Shown here in pieces: positions 1-5,200 of a stretch of DNA of 5,200 nucleotides (the first letter of the stretch is position 1; every line of letters begins with the position of its first letter). Under the pieces are notes generated by a model. That model did not search any database, was not told the DNA's origin, and saw only the letters and a list, made by a program, of their open reading frames with translations. The DNA lies in the NCBI GenBank assembly GCA_035637455.1, contig DASPXE010000147.1, positions 1-5,200 on the forward strand, read 5' to 3'. A program made the translations under genes and the position numbers. This stretch comes from 20CM-4-69-16 sp035637455. GTDB taxonomy: Bacteria > Gemmatimonadota > Gemmatimonadetes > Gemmatimonadales > GWC2-71-9.

Positions 1-186
1 CTGAGTCTCGTATTGTCCGACCTCTCGAGCCACGACCTGGCGGCCGACCGCGCGAGCGAAAACGCACCGGTGGTTAGGCTGGTGCCCCACCAGACGGCGT
101 CCTACCGGGTGAAGGTCGTGATGGAGAGTTGCCGCATGAACCCGTGCCGCTTCGGAGTCGCTCTGATCACTCTCCCAGTACCTTGA
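1..186 (+). CDS. 3' end of an unidentified protein gene (5' end outside window)
   Basis: Frame 1 is open from the first base to a TGA at 184-186, giving 61 residues of a C-terminus. About four fifths of its codons end in G or C, as in the clear genes of this window, which supports real coding. The visible protein has no family signature I recognise. It contains a strand-like stretch (residues about 35-42, sequence YRVKVVME) followed by a C-x4-C pair (ESCRMNPCRFG) that could form a disulfide in an exported beta-rich domain; this is inference only. The stop codon lies inside the 3' end of the convergent yjbQ-family gene, a 20-bp tail-to-tail overlap. It could still be a chance open frame, because GC-rich DNA keeps frames open easily. 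Confidence 0.55.
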   Translation: MSLVLSDLSSHDLAADRASENAPVVRLVPHQTASYRVKVVMESCRMNPCRFGVALITLPVP

Positions 187-586
187 TGATCACCCGCTTC
201 TTGCGCTGGCCGTCCCATTCGCCGTAGAACACCCGCTGCCAGGGACCCAAATCGAGCTTCGCTCCGGTGATCGGCACGATCACTTCGTGACCGATCGTGA
301 GGCTGCGGAGGTGGGCCGCGGCATTGTCCTCGCCGGTCTCATTGTGCCGGTAGCGCCCCGGCTCCCACGGGGCGATCGTCTCGTCGAGCCATTTCAAGAT
401 ATCCGCCCACAAGCCGGACTCGTGGTCATTCACGAACACCGAGGCCGTGATGTGCATCGCGCTCACGAGGACGAAGCCCTCCTGGACGCCGCTCGCGCGG
501 ACCTGCTCCGCAACCTCGTCGGTGACGTCGATGATCTCCTGGCGGCGCTTGGTGGAGAACCAGAGATAGTGCGTGTGGGACTTCAT
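167..586 (-). CDS. yjbQ: YjbQ/UPF0047 family protein (secondary thiamine-phosphate synthase type)
   Basis: The protein is 139 residues, the usual length for this single-domain family. It carries the family's conserved blocks: HITASVFVND (residues 45-54), YRHNETGEDNAAAHLRS (79-95), a TIGHEVIVPI strand (97-106) and GPWQRVFYGEWDG (114-126), ending in a basic beta-strand. The conserved His45, His81, Asn82, Glu83, Asn88 and His92 are the likely active-site or metal-site residues. E. coli YjbQ can weakly replace ThiE by joining the thiamine pyrimidine and thiazole phosphates, but the true physiological role of the family is unsettled. No signal peptide or membrane segment is seen, so it is probably cytosolic. 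The ATG start is supported by a strong AGGAGG seven bases upstream. It is divergent from the kinase gene and has no thiamine genes nearby, so a thiamine role cannot be inferred from context. Confidence 0.93.
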   Translation of the reverse strand: MKSHTHYLWFSTKRRQEIIDVTDEVAEQVRASGVQEGFVLVSAMHITASVFVNDHESGLWADILKWLDETIAPWEPGRYRHNETGEDNAAAHLRSLTIGHEVIVPITGAKLDLGPWQRVFYGEWDGQRKKRVIIKVLGE

Positions 587-593
587 CCCGGCA

Positions 594-599
594 CCTCCT
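594..599 (-). promoter_or_regulatory. Strong Shine-Dalgarno sequence of the yjbQ-family gene
   Basis: On the minus strand AGGAGG sits 7 nt before the ATG at 586-584 and is part of the longer purine run GGGGAAAGGAGG. It fixes the start and suggests efficient translation. This contrasts with the kinase gene on the other side of the same intergenic region, which has no visible ribosome binding site. Confidence 0.85.
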
Positions 600-605
600 T
601 TCCCC

Positions 606-716
606 AGTGCGGAGTGCGGAATGCGGAGTGCGGAATGTAAGAGCGAGGTCGAATCGTGAGATCCCGCTTCGACGCCGCCCCATCAACTCCGCACTCCCCA
701 CACCGCACTCCGCACT
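606..716. repeat. Imperfect inverted repeat built of TGCGGA-type heptamers
   Basis: The left arm (606-636) and right arm (686-716) are 31 bp each and pair at 27 of 31 positions without gaps, around a 49-nt centre. The outer 14 bp (AGTGCGGAGTGCGG against its complement, 606-619 and 703-716) match perfectly. Each arm is itself a tandem array of a 7-bp unit: on the left TGCGGAG and TGCGGAA alternate, so that TGCGGAGTGCGGAA occurs twice in exact tandem (608-621 and 622-635). The centre holds a second small stem, GTCGAA (648-653) against TTCGAC (668-673). The element fills most of the region between two divergent genes. It could be a REP/MITE-like dispersed element, a protein-binding array or a cruciform. 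It is an unlikely terminator, because it lies at the 5' ends of both flanking genes and has no T-tract. Confidence 0.85.
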
Positions 717-733
717 CGCTCTCCTGTGTCGAT

Positions 734-762
734 TTGTCACACGCGAGCCGACCGCCTAGATT
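734..762 (+). promoter_or_regulatory. Candidate sigma-70-type promoter of the two-component operon
   Basis: TTGTCA (734-739, 5 of 6 to TTGACA) and TAGATT (757-762, 4 of 6 to TATAAT) are separated by exactly 17 bp. A start site about 7 nt beyond the -10 would fall at about 769-771, leaving only about 4-6 nt before the kinase ATG at 775. The spacing is ideal and the AT-richer sequence stands out in GC-rich surroundings, but no experimental support is available and the consensus of this organism is unknown. Confidence 0.45.
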
Positions 763-774
763 GCGCCGTCAAAT

Positions 775-1968
775 ATGGCACTCCCGTTCCGCCAGCGGAT
801 CTTCCTCATCCTCGGGGCGCTCACCGCCGTGCCGACAGCGCTCGCTGTGGTGGGGTGGGCGCTGGCGGTGCGCACGGTGGGCCCGTCGGCCGGAGCGCGC
901 GTGGCGCTGGAGGAAGACGCCGCCTCGGCACGCCAGATGATCGAGCAGATCGACACGACCCGCCTCACCTCCCGCCAGCGCGTCGTGCTGCGGCAGCATC
1001 TCGAGCAGCTGTCGAACTCGGTGAGTCTCGCGCGCCGCGCCGAAACGTACCTGCGTTATTACGCCGGCAGCTTCGCGGCGGTGGTGATCGTGTTCGGCTC
1101 GCTCGCTCTGGTCTCGGCGATCCGCCTGGCCGGGCATCTCTCGCGCCAGCTGTCGCGGCCGATCGACGAGCTGGTCGGCTGGACTCGACTGGTCCGCCGG
1201 CGCATGCCGCTCCCCGCGGGACCGCCCAGCCACGGCGCGCCCGAGTTCGAGGCGCTGCGCCAGGCGTTGCGCGAGCTCGTGACCGCGCTCGATCAGGCGC
1301 GCGAGAAGGAGCTCGAGGCCGAGCGGCTGCGCGCCTTCCGGGAGGTGGCCCGTCGCGTGGCGCACGAGATCAAGAATCCGCTGACCGCGATGCGCATCGG
1401 GGTGGATCAACTGCGGCGGACCGGCGCTCAGCCGGACAGCCGGACCGCGACGGCCGTGGAAGTGCTGGCGTCAGAGACCGAGCGGCTCGACCGGCTCGCC
1501 AAGGAGTTCGCCGAGTTCGGACGGCTGCCGGAGGGCCCGAAGAGTGAAGTCGATCTGGTCGATCTGCTGGTGGACCTGGCGAAGAGCGCCGTGCCACCCG
1601 CGGTCGAGGTAACCGTCCGCGCCAACGGCGGACCGTGCACCTTGCTGGGCCAATACGACCCGTTGCGGCGCGCGTTCGCGAACCTGCTCCGCAACGCCGC
1701 TGAGGCGATGGGGGGCCACGGCCCGATCGAGGTCGGCGTGGCGAAGGACGGCCAGGGCGTGCTCGTGACCATCGCCGACCACGGGCCGGGCATTCCGGAA
1801 GAGCAGCGGCAGCGCGTGTTCGAGCCGTACTTCACGACCAAGCAGGACGGGACCGGCCTGGGCCTCGCGCTGGTGCGGCAGACGATCGAGGCCCACCACG
1901 GCACGATCCGGGTGTCGGAGACGGCGGGCGGCGGCGCCACGTTCTGCATCGTGCTCTCGACCTCGTGA
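775..1968 (+). CDS. Membrane sensor histidine kinase, NtrB/ZraS-like (two-component system)
   Basis: This 397-residue kinase probably senses an envelope signal, autophosphorylates and passes phosphate to the regulator encoded next. Two hydrophobic segments (residues about 9-31 and 98-118) flank a short, mostly helical external region of about 65 residues. A HAMP-like linker follows (about 119-175, with the SRPIDELVG motif), then a charged helix leading to the H-box VAHEIKNPLTAMR with phospho-acceptor His197. The ATP-binding domain is complete: N-box NLLRNAAEAM (303-312), G1 DHGPGI (335-340), F-box FEPYFTTK (349-356) and G2 GTGLGLAL (359-366). The EIKNPL and FEPYFTTK forms are typical of kinases that partner sigma-54 activators. 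There is no PAS domain. The start is set by an in-frame TAG at 757-759, with ATG 775 the first start after it; no Shine-Dalgarno sequence precedes it. The gene overlaps the regulator by 4 nt. The signal is not predictable. Confidence 0.95.
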   Translation: MALPFRQRIFLILGALTAVPTALAVVGWALAVRTVGPSAGARVALEEDAASARQMIEQIDTTRLTSRQRVVLRQHLEQLSNSVSLARRAETYLRYYAGSFAAVVIVFGSLALVSAIRLAGHLSRQLSRPIDELVGWTRLVRRRMPLPAGPPSHGAPEFEALRQALRELVTALDQAREKELEAERLRAFREVARRVAHEIKNPLTAMRIGVDQLRRTGAQPDSRTATAVEVLASETERLDRLAKEFAEFGRLPEGPKSEVDLVDLLVDLAKSAVPPAVEVTVRANGGPCTLLGQYDPLRRAFANLLRNAAEAMGGHGPIEVGVAKDGQGVLVTIADHGPGIPEEQRQRVFEPYFTTKQDGTGLGLALVRQTIEAHHGTIRVSETAGGGATFCIVLSTS

Positions 1969-3338
1969 GCCCACGCATCCTGTTGGTCGACGACGAGACC
2001 AACATCCGCAAGATGGTGGGGGCGTTGCTGCAATCGGAGGGCTTCGAGACTGCCGAGGCGGCGAACGGGACCGCCGCCATCGCGGCGGTCGAGCGCGAAG
2101 CACCGGACGCGGTGCTGCTCGATCTCATGATGCCGGGCGGGCCCGACGGGCTCCAGACGCTCGAGCAGCTCAGGCGCACCGCGCCCGACCTCCCCGTGGT
2201 GATGATGAGCGGCAAAGCGAACCTCACCGACGCGGTGCGCGCCACCAAACTCGGCGCCTTCCAGTTCCTCGAGAAGCCGCTCACGCCCGAAGGCCTGCTC
2301 ACGACGCTGCGCGCGGCGCTGGAGCTGTCCCGCACGCTCGCCGAGAACCGGCGGCTGCATGAGGCGCTGGGCCACGCGGACCCGCTCGTGGGGGTGAGCC
2401 CGGCCATGGAGGATGTACGCGCCCTGATCGCGCGCGTCGCGCCGACGGAGGCGCGCGTGCTGATCACCGGCGAGTCGGGAACCGGCAAGGAGCTCGTCGC
2501 CTCCGCGATCCATCGCCAGAGCGGCCGCGCACCGAAGCGGTTCGTGTGCGTGAACAGCGCCGCCATCCCGAAGGATCTCGTCGAGTCGGAGATGTTCGGC
2601 CACGAGCGGGGCGCGTTCACCGGCGCCACCGAGCGGCGCGTGGGCCGCTTCGAGCTCGCGGATAGCGGCACGCTGTTTCTCGACGAGGTCGGCGACCTGA
2701 GCCTGGAGGCGCAGGCCAAGCTGCTGCGGGTGCTCGAAACCGGCGTGATCGAGCGGCTCGGTGGCGAGCGGCCGCTCACAGTGGACGTCCGGGTCATAGC
2801 CGCTACGAACAAAGACCTGACCAAGGCCGCGCAACAGGGCCAGTTCCGCGAGGACCTGTTGTTCCGGCTCAACGTGCTGCCCGTGCACATTCCGCCGCTG
2901 CGGGAGCGGCCGGAGGACGTTCCGCCGCTGGTGCAACACTTCGCCGCCCGCCAATCCGCCCGCCTCGGCCGGGTCGTGCGACTCGACGCGGGGGCTGTGC
3001 AGTTGCTCGCCGCGTACCGCTGGCCCGGCAACGTGCGCGAGCTCGCCAACCTGGTGGAGCGTCTCGCGATCCTGGCGACGGGGACGACCATCGCCGCGGA
3101 CGACGTGGCGCGCGTCGTCCCGCAGGACGGCACGCCGCCGCCCCCGCCGGGAGACTGGGCGGACGTGGCGCTCGCCGAGGCGCTCGACGGCTTCGAGCGC
3201 ACGCTGATCGCGCGCGCCCTCTCCGCCGCGCGCGGCAACGTGGCGGAGGCTGCCCGCCGGCTGGCGACCGATCGCGCCAACCTGTACCGGCGGATGCGCC
3301 GGCTCGGCCTCGAGCCGCCCCGCAACGTGGCGGGATGA
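1965..3338 (+). CDS. NtrC-family sigma-54-dependent response regulator
   Basis: This 457-residue protein has the full three-domain NtrC layout. The receiver (about 1-120) has acidic residues Asp9, Asp10 and Glu11, phospho-acceptor Asp53 (LLDLMMPGGPDG), Ser82 and Lys104. The AAA+ domain (about 140-370) has Walker A GESGTGKE (169-176), the sigma-54 contact loop GAFTGA (216-221), Walker B GTLFLDEVG (235-243), the FREDLLFRLNV arginine-finger region (294-304) and RWPGNVREL (352-360). A Pro-rich linker (391-395) leads to a Fis-type helix-turn-helix (about 405-450). No key residue is missing, so phosphorylation should drive ATP-dependent opening of sigma-54 promoters. The GTG start overlaps the kinase stop as GTGA and has no clear Shine-Dalgarno sequence, which points to translational coupling. 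The likely kinase partner is the upstream gene, and a sigma-54-type promoter lies 56 bp past its stop codon, before the next gene. Family assignment is firm; the regulated process is unknown. Confidence 0.97.
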   Translation: MSPRILLVDDETNIRKMVGALLQSEGFETAEAANGTAAIAAVEREAPDAVLLDLMMPGGPDGLQTLEQLRRTAPDLPVVMMSGKANLTDAVRATKLGAFQFLEKPLTPEGLLTTLRAALELSRTLAENRRLHEALGHADPLVGVSPAMEDVRALIARVAPTEARVLITGESGTGKELVASAIHRQSGRAPKRFVCVNSAAIPKDLVESEMFGHERGAFTGATERRVGRFELADSGTLFLDEVGDLSLEAQAKLLRVLETGVIERLGGERPLTVDVRVIAATNKDLTKAAQQGQFREDLLFRLNVLPVHIPPLRERPEDVPPLVQHFAARQSARLGRVVRLDAGAVQLLAAYRWPGNVRELANLVERLAILATGTTIAADDVARVVPQDGTPPPPPGDWADVALAEALDGFERTLIARALSAARGNVAEAARRLATDRANLYRRMRRLGLEPPRNVAG

Positions 3339-3344
3339 CACGTT
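3324..3344. promoter_or_regulatory. Candidate activator-binding dyad upstream of the sigma-54 promoter
   Basis: AACGTG (3324-3329) and CACGTT (3339-3344) are perfect inverted half-sites separated by 9 bp and straddle the regulator's stop codon. The centre is about 86 bp upstream of the start site predicted from the sigma-54 promoter. Enhancer sites of NtrC-type regulators are commonly dyads at about -80 to -200, so the position fits. Arms of 6 bp can arise by chance, and the left arm lies inside coding sequence, so this is a hypothesis. Confidence 0.3.
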
Positions 3345-3393
3345 TCCCACCCTCGCGGCCCTCCCGCCAAGCACGACGGTGCGGGGCCGGGGG

Positions 3394-3409
3394 CGGCACG
3401 GGCCATGCA
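3394..3409 (+). promoter_or_regulatory. Candidate sigma-54 (-24/-12) promoter of the outer-membrane protein gene
   Basis: CGGCACGGGCCATGCA matches the sigma-54 consensus TGGCACGNNNNTTGCW at 10 of 12 defined positions. The invariant GG (3395-3396) and GC (3407-3408) have the required 10-bp spacing. Transcription would begin near 3419-3420, giving a leader of about 22 nt that includes the GAGG before ATG 3442. The site lies in the intergenic region directly after a sigma-54 activator gene, which raises its credibility. GC-rich DNA gives GG-N10-GC matches by chance, but agreement over the whole GGCACG block is much rarer. Confidence 0.6.
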
Positions 3410-3431
3410 CGTGCTGCTCGCGCCCCCAATC

Positions 3432-3435
3432 GAGG
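3432..3435 (+). promoter_or_regulatory. Ribosome binding site deciding the start of the barrel protein gene
   Basis: GAGG ends 6 nt before ATG 3442. It supports 3442 over the in-frame GTG at 3379. That earlier start would add 21 Arg/Cys-rich residues ahead of the signal peptide and would put the sigma-54 promoter inside the coding region. Confidence 0.6.
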
Positions 3436-3441
3436 CCCCGC

Positions 3442-5187
3442 ATGCGCGTAAGCGTCCCGTTCCTCTTCTGCCTCCTCGTCCCGTCGGTGGCCACCGCCCA
3501 GGACACAGCGATCGTGATCAACCCCGAGAGCGTGAGCGTCGCGCCCCAGCCCGGGGACCTGCCGCGCCTCGTCGCGGACGAAGCGATCCGCTTCTACAAC
3601 GCCACGACCACCACGCGGCTGGTGGGACGCTCGCGGCTGCCGCGGGGCAACGAGTGGCGCGGCGACGTGGCGGTGCGCAACGGCGCCGTCGCGGTGGGCG
3701 GCCGTATCCAAGGCAGCCTGCTCGTCATCAACGGAGACGCCAGCATCGACTCGGGCGCCACCATTTCCGGAGACCTGATCGTGATCGGCGGCACCGTGAC
3801 CCGGGCCCCCGGCGCGGCCGTCGCGGGCGAAGTCCGCGTGTACGCCGCGCCCCTCGGCTACCGCACGCAGGGCGATGAGATCGCGCTCGCGCGAGTGAGC
3901 CCGCGCCGCTGGCTCCGCAGCCTGGGCGTCGAAAAGTCGTGGGGCACCGCCGATTCACGCTCCTCGCTCACTCTCGCCACTGCGGGAACCTTCAACCGGG
4001 TCGAAGGACTGCCGGTGGTGTTCGGCCCGATGTTCGACTGGAAGCTGCAACAGAACCTGCGGTTCCGGCTCGACGCCCTGGGGGTGTTCCGAACGGCGGG
4101 GGATCTGACGGACCGGCGCAGCGACCTGGGCTACATGCTGCGCACGGAGCTGCGCTCGGGTGAAGTCCCCGCCTACGGCGCTGAGTTTCGCGCGTATGAT
4201 GTGGTCCTGCCGGTCGAAGACTGGGGGTTGCACAGCGCCGAGATCGGCTGGGCCGCATTCCTGTTCCAGCGCGACTACCGCGACTACTACCTGAGCAAGG
4301 GGATCGCGGGCCGCCTCTTCGTCCAGCCGGCGCGGCTGCTCCACTTCACCATCGAACTGCGGCGTGACTGGCAGACGAGCGTGGCGGCGCGCGACCCGTG
4401 GACCTTGTTCCGCAACGACCAGCCGTGGCGCCCGAACCCGCCGATCGACGAGGGGCATTACACGACCGTCAGCGGCGCCATCACACTGGACACGCGCAAC
4501 GACCGCGCCGACCCGACGGCAGGATGGTTCCTGACGGCCCTGCTCGACAACTCGCGCAGCGACGACGTGAGCCCGCAGACCGGCGTGCCCGCGGCCGTGC
4601 GCGGCCCGATACCGACGGACGGCTCCTATCAGTTCACGCGCGCGTTCTTCGACCTGCGCCGCTACACCCGCGTCAGCCCGTCAGGACGCGTGAACCTCCG
4701 CCTGCTCGCCGGCGGCTGGTTGGGCGGCGACCCTCTGCCACTGCAGCGACGCCTCTCGATCGGTGGCGCCGACCCGCTCGCGGGCTACGGCTTCCGCCGC
4801 AGCGCGTGCAACCGCGATATCATCGACGCGGCGTTCGCGCGCACGCTCGTCGCGGCCTGCGACCGTGTGATCCTCGTGCAGGCCGAGTATCGGGGTCACA
4901 TTTCGCTCCACTGGGCGTACAACTCGTCGCGGCCGGAGGACGAGGAGTCGAAATCGCTGCTCACGCTGCGTGGGCCCGATCTCGTGGTGCTGGGCGATGC
5001 CGGCCAGGCATGGCTGGTGGGCAACGGGCCGGGCCGGGTGCCGAGCGACCGGCTGCCGACCCTGGGGAGCTGGCTTGGTGATCTCGGACTGGGCGTCGAC
5101 TGGGGTGGGTTCGGCATCTACGTGGCGAAGGCCGTGACCGCGGGCGAGCCCCTGCGATTCACGCTGCGACTCGACCATCGCTTCTGA
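3442..5187 (+). CDS. Outer-membrane beta-barrel protein (Omp85/BamA-like) with N-terminal bactofilin-like repeats
   Basis: From ATG 3442 the product is 581 residues. A signal peptide (about 1-19, hydrophobic core VSVPFLFCLLVPSV, cleavage probably ATA-Q) directs export. Residues about 74-134 form three to four short beta repeats, each beginning with a G-x-hydrophobic strand (GDVAV 74, GSLLV 91, GDLIV 110, GEVRV 129) and spaced 17-19 residues apart. This pattern resembles bactofilin/polymer-forming beta-helices. From about 175 the sequence has the alternating pattern of a barrel: FNRVEGLPV (184-192), LDTRNDRADPTAGWF (349-363, the Omp85 DTR-P-G signature), GGADPLAGYGFR (441-452, resembling the conserved RGF/RGY loop), LGDAGQAW (517-524) and a C-terminal Phe after an amphipathic strand. 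About 400 residues suits a 16-strand barrel. Cys456 and Cys473 could form a disulfide in a loop. No POTRA domain is recognisable. The role (assembly, export or a structural porin) cannot be settled here. A sigma-54-type promoter precedes it, and the adjacent regulator is a likely activator. Confidence 0.85.
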   Translation: MRVSVPFLFCLLVPSVATAQDTAIVINPESVSVAPQPGDLPRLVADEAIRFYNATTTTRLVGRSRLPRGNEWRGDVAVRNGAVAVGGRIQGSLLVINGDASIDSGATISGDLIVIGGTVTRAPGAAVAGEVRVYAAPLGYRTQGDEIALARVSPRRWLRSLGVEKSWGTADSRSSLTLATAGTFNRVEGLPVVFGPMFDWKLQQNLRFRLDALGVFRTAGDLTDRRSDLGYMLRTELRSGEVPAYGAEFRAYDVVLPVEDWGLHSAEIGWAAFLFQRDYRDYYLSKGIAGRLFVQPARLLHFTIELRRDWQTSVAARDPWTLFRNDQPWRPNPPIDEGHYTTVSGAITLDTRNDRADPTAGWFLTALLDNSRSDDVSPQTGVPAAVRGPIPTDGSYQFTRAFFDLRRYTRVSPSGRVNLRLLAGGWLGGDPLPLQRRLSIGGADPLAGYGFRRSACNRDIIDAAFARTLVAACDRVILVQAEYRGHISLHWAYNSSRPEDEESKSLLTLRGPDLVVLGDAGQAWLVGNGPGRVPSDRLPTLGSWLGDLGLGVDWGGFGIYVAKAVTAGEPLRFTLRLDHRF

Positions 5188-5200
5188 GGTGAGGGCGGGG

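Noticed and set aside
634..639. Minus-strand TACATT as a -10 element for the yjbQ-family gene
   Set aside because: It has only 4 of 6 matches, no convincing -35 at 17 bp, and lies in the repeat arm. It is too weak to list as a promoter.
606..716. CRISPR array or attachment site in the intergenic repeat
   Set aside because: The units are 7 bp in direct contact without spacers, the arms are inverted, and no integrase or cas gene is present in the window.
726..1547. Plus-strand open frame overlapping the start of the kinase in another frame
   Set aside because: The product is an Arg/Ala/Gly-rich repeat-like string with no domain, while the kinase frame in the same DNA carries HAMP and H-box motifs.
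3235..3333. 12-bp direct repeat GCAACGTGGCGG at 3235-3246 and 3322-3333
   Set aside because: Both copies lie in coding sequence. The first encodes part of the helix-turn-helix region (GNVAE) and the second the C-terminal NVAG, so similar codons for similar residues explain it more simply than a regulatory repeat.
3357..3388. GC-rich hairpin (GCAC-N4-GTGC, 3371-3382, with flanking GGCC) as a terminator after the regulator gene
   Set aside because: The stem is only 4 bp with bulged extensions, and no T-tract follows; it fits background GC-rich sequence.
1832..3406. Second long minus-strand open frame of about 524 codons
   Set aside because: The product is Ser/Arg/Ala-rich, without motifs, and lies fully opposite the regulator; it is a shadow of that gene.
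3379..3441. GTG 3379 as the start of the barrel protein
   Set aside because: It would add 21 Arg/Cys-rich residues before a clean signal peptide and would include the sigma-54-type promoter in the coding region. ATG 3442 has a GAGG at good spacing.
1428..3521. Very long minus-strand open frame (about 697 codons) opposite the kinase and regulator genes
   Set aside because: It is antisense to two genes with complete family motifs. The translation is low-complexity and Arg/Ala/Gly-rich with no recognisable domain. Long antisense frames are expected when GC-rich codons of a real gene are read on the other strand.

Overview
This is a high-GC window with strong G/C preference at third codon positions. 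It is densely coding and comes from a diderm (Gram-negative-type) bacterium: one gene encodes an outer-membrane beta-barrel with a signal peptide and a C-terminal phenylalanine, and another encodes a sigma-54 activator. The protein style (NtrB/NtrC-like pair, FNRVEGLPV-type barrel protein) and the heptamer intergenic repeat would suit a soil or sediment lineage such as Gemmatimonadota. That placement is an impression from memory, not something the window proves.

Layout: positions 1-186 hold the 3' end of an unidentified plus-strand gene. It overlaps tail-to-tail by 20 bp with a minus-strand yjbQ-family gene (167-586). The divergent intergenic region (587-774) contains a strong Shine-Dalgarno sequence for yjbQ, a large imperfect inverted repeat built from a 7-bp unit (TGCGGA plus one base), and a sigma-70-like promoter immediately before the next gene. 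Positions 775-3338 encode a two-component system: a membrane sensor kinase and an NtrC-type response regulator whose GTG start overlaps the kinase stop by 4 nt. After a 103-nt gap comes a secreted/outer-membrane protein (3442-5187) with an N-terminal bactofilin-like beta-repeat segment and an Omp85/BamA-like barrel. The last 13 bases hold nothing I can call.

How the parts may work together: the regulator keeps every motif needed to activate sigma-54 RNA polymerase, including GAFTGA. The gap directly downstream of it contains a close match to a sigma-54 -24/-12 promoter (3394-3409), correctly placed to drive the barrel gene. Two dyads lie about 86 and 111 bp upstream of the predicted start site, where activator sites often lie. 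The simplest reading is a self-contained circuit: an envelope-sensing kinase, a sigma-54 activator and an adjacent target gene for an outer-membrane protein of unusual architecture. The yjbQ gene and the partial gene look unrelated to it.
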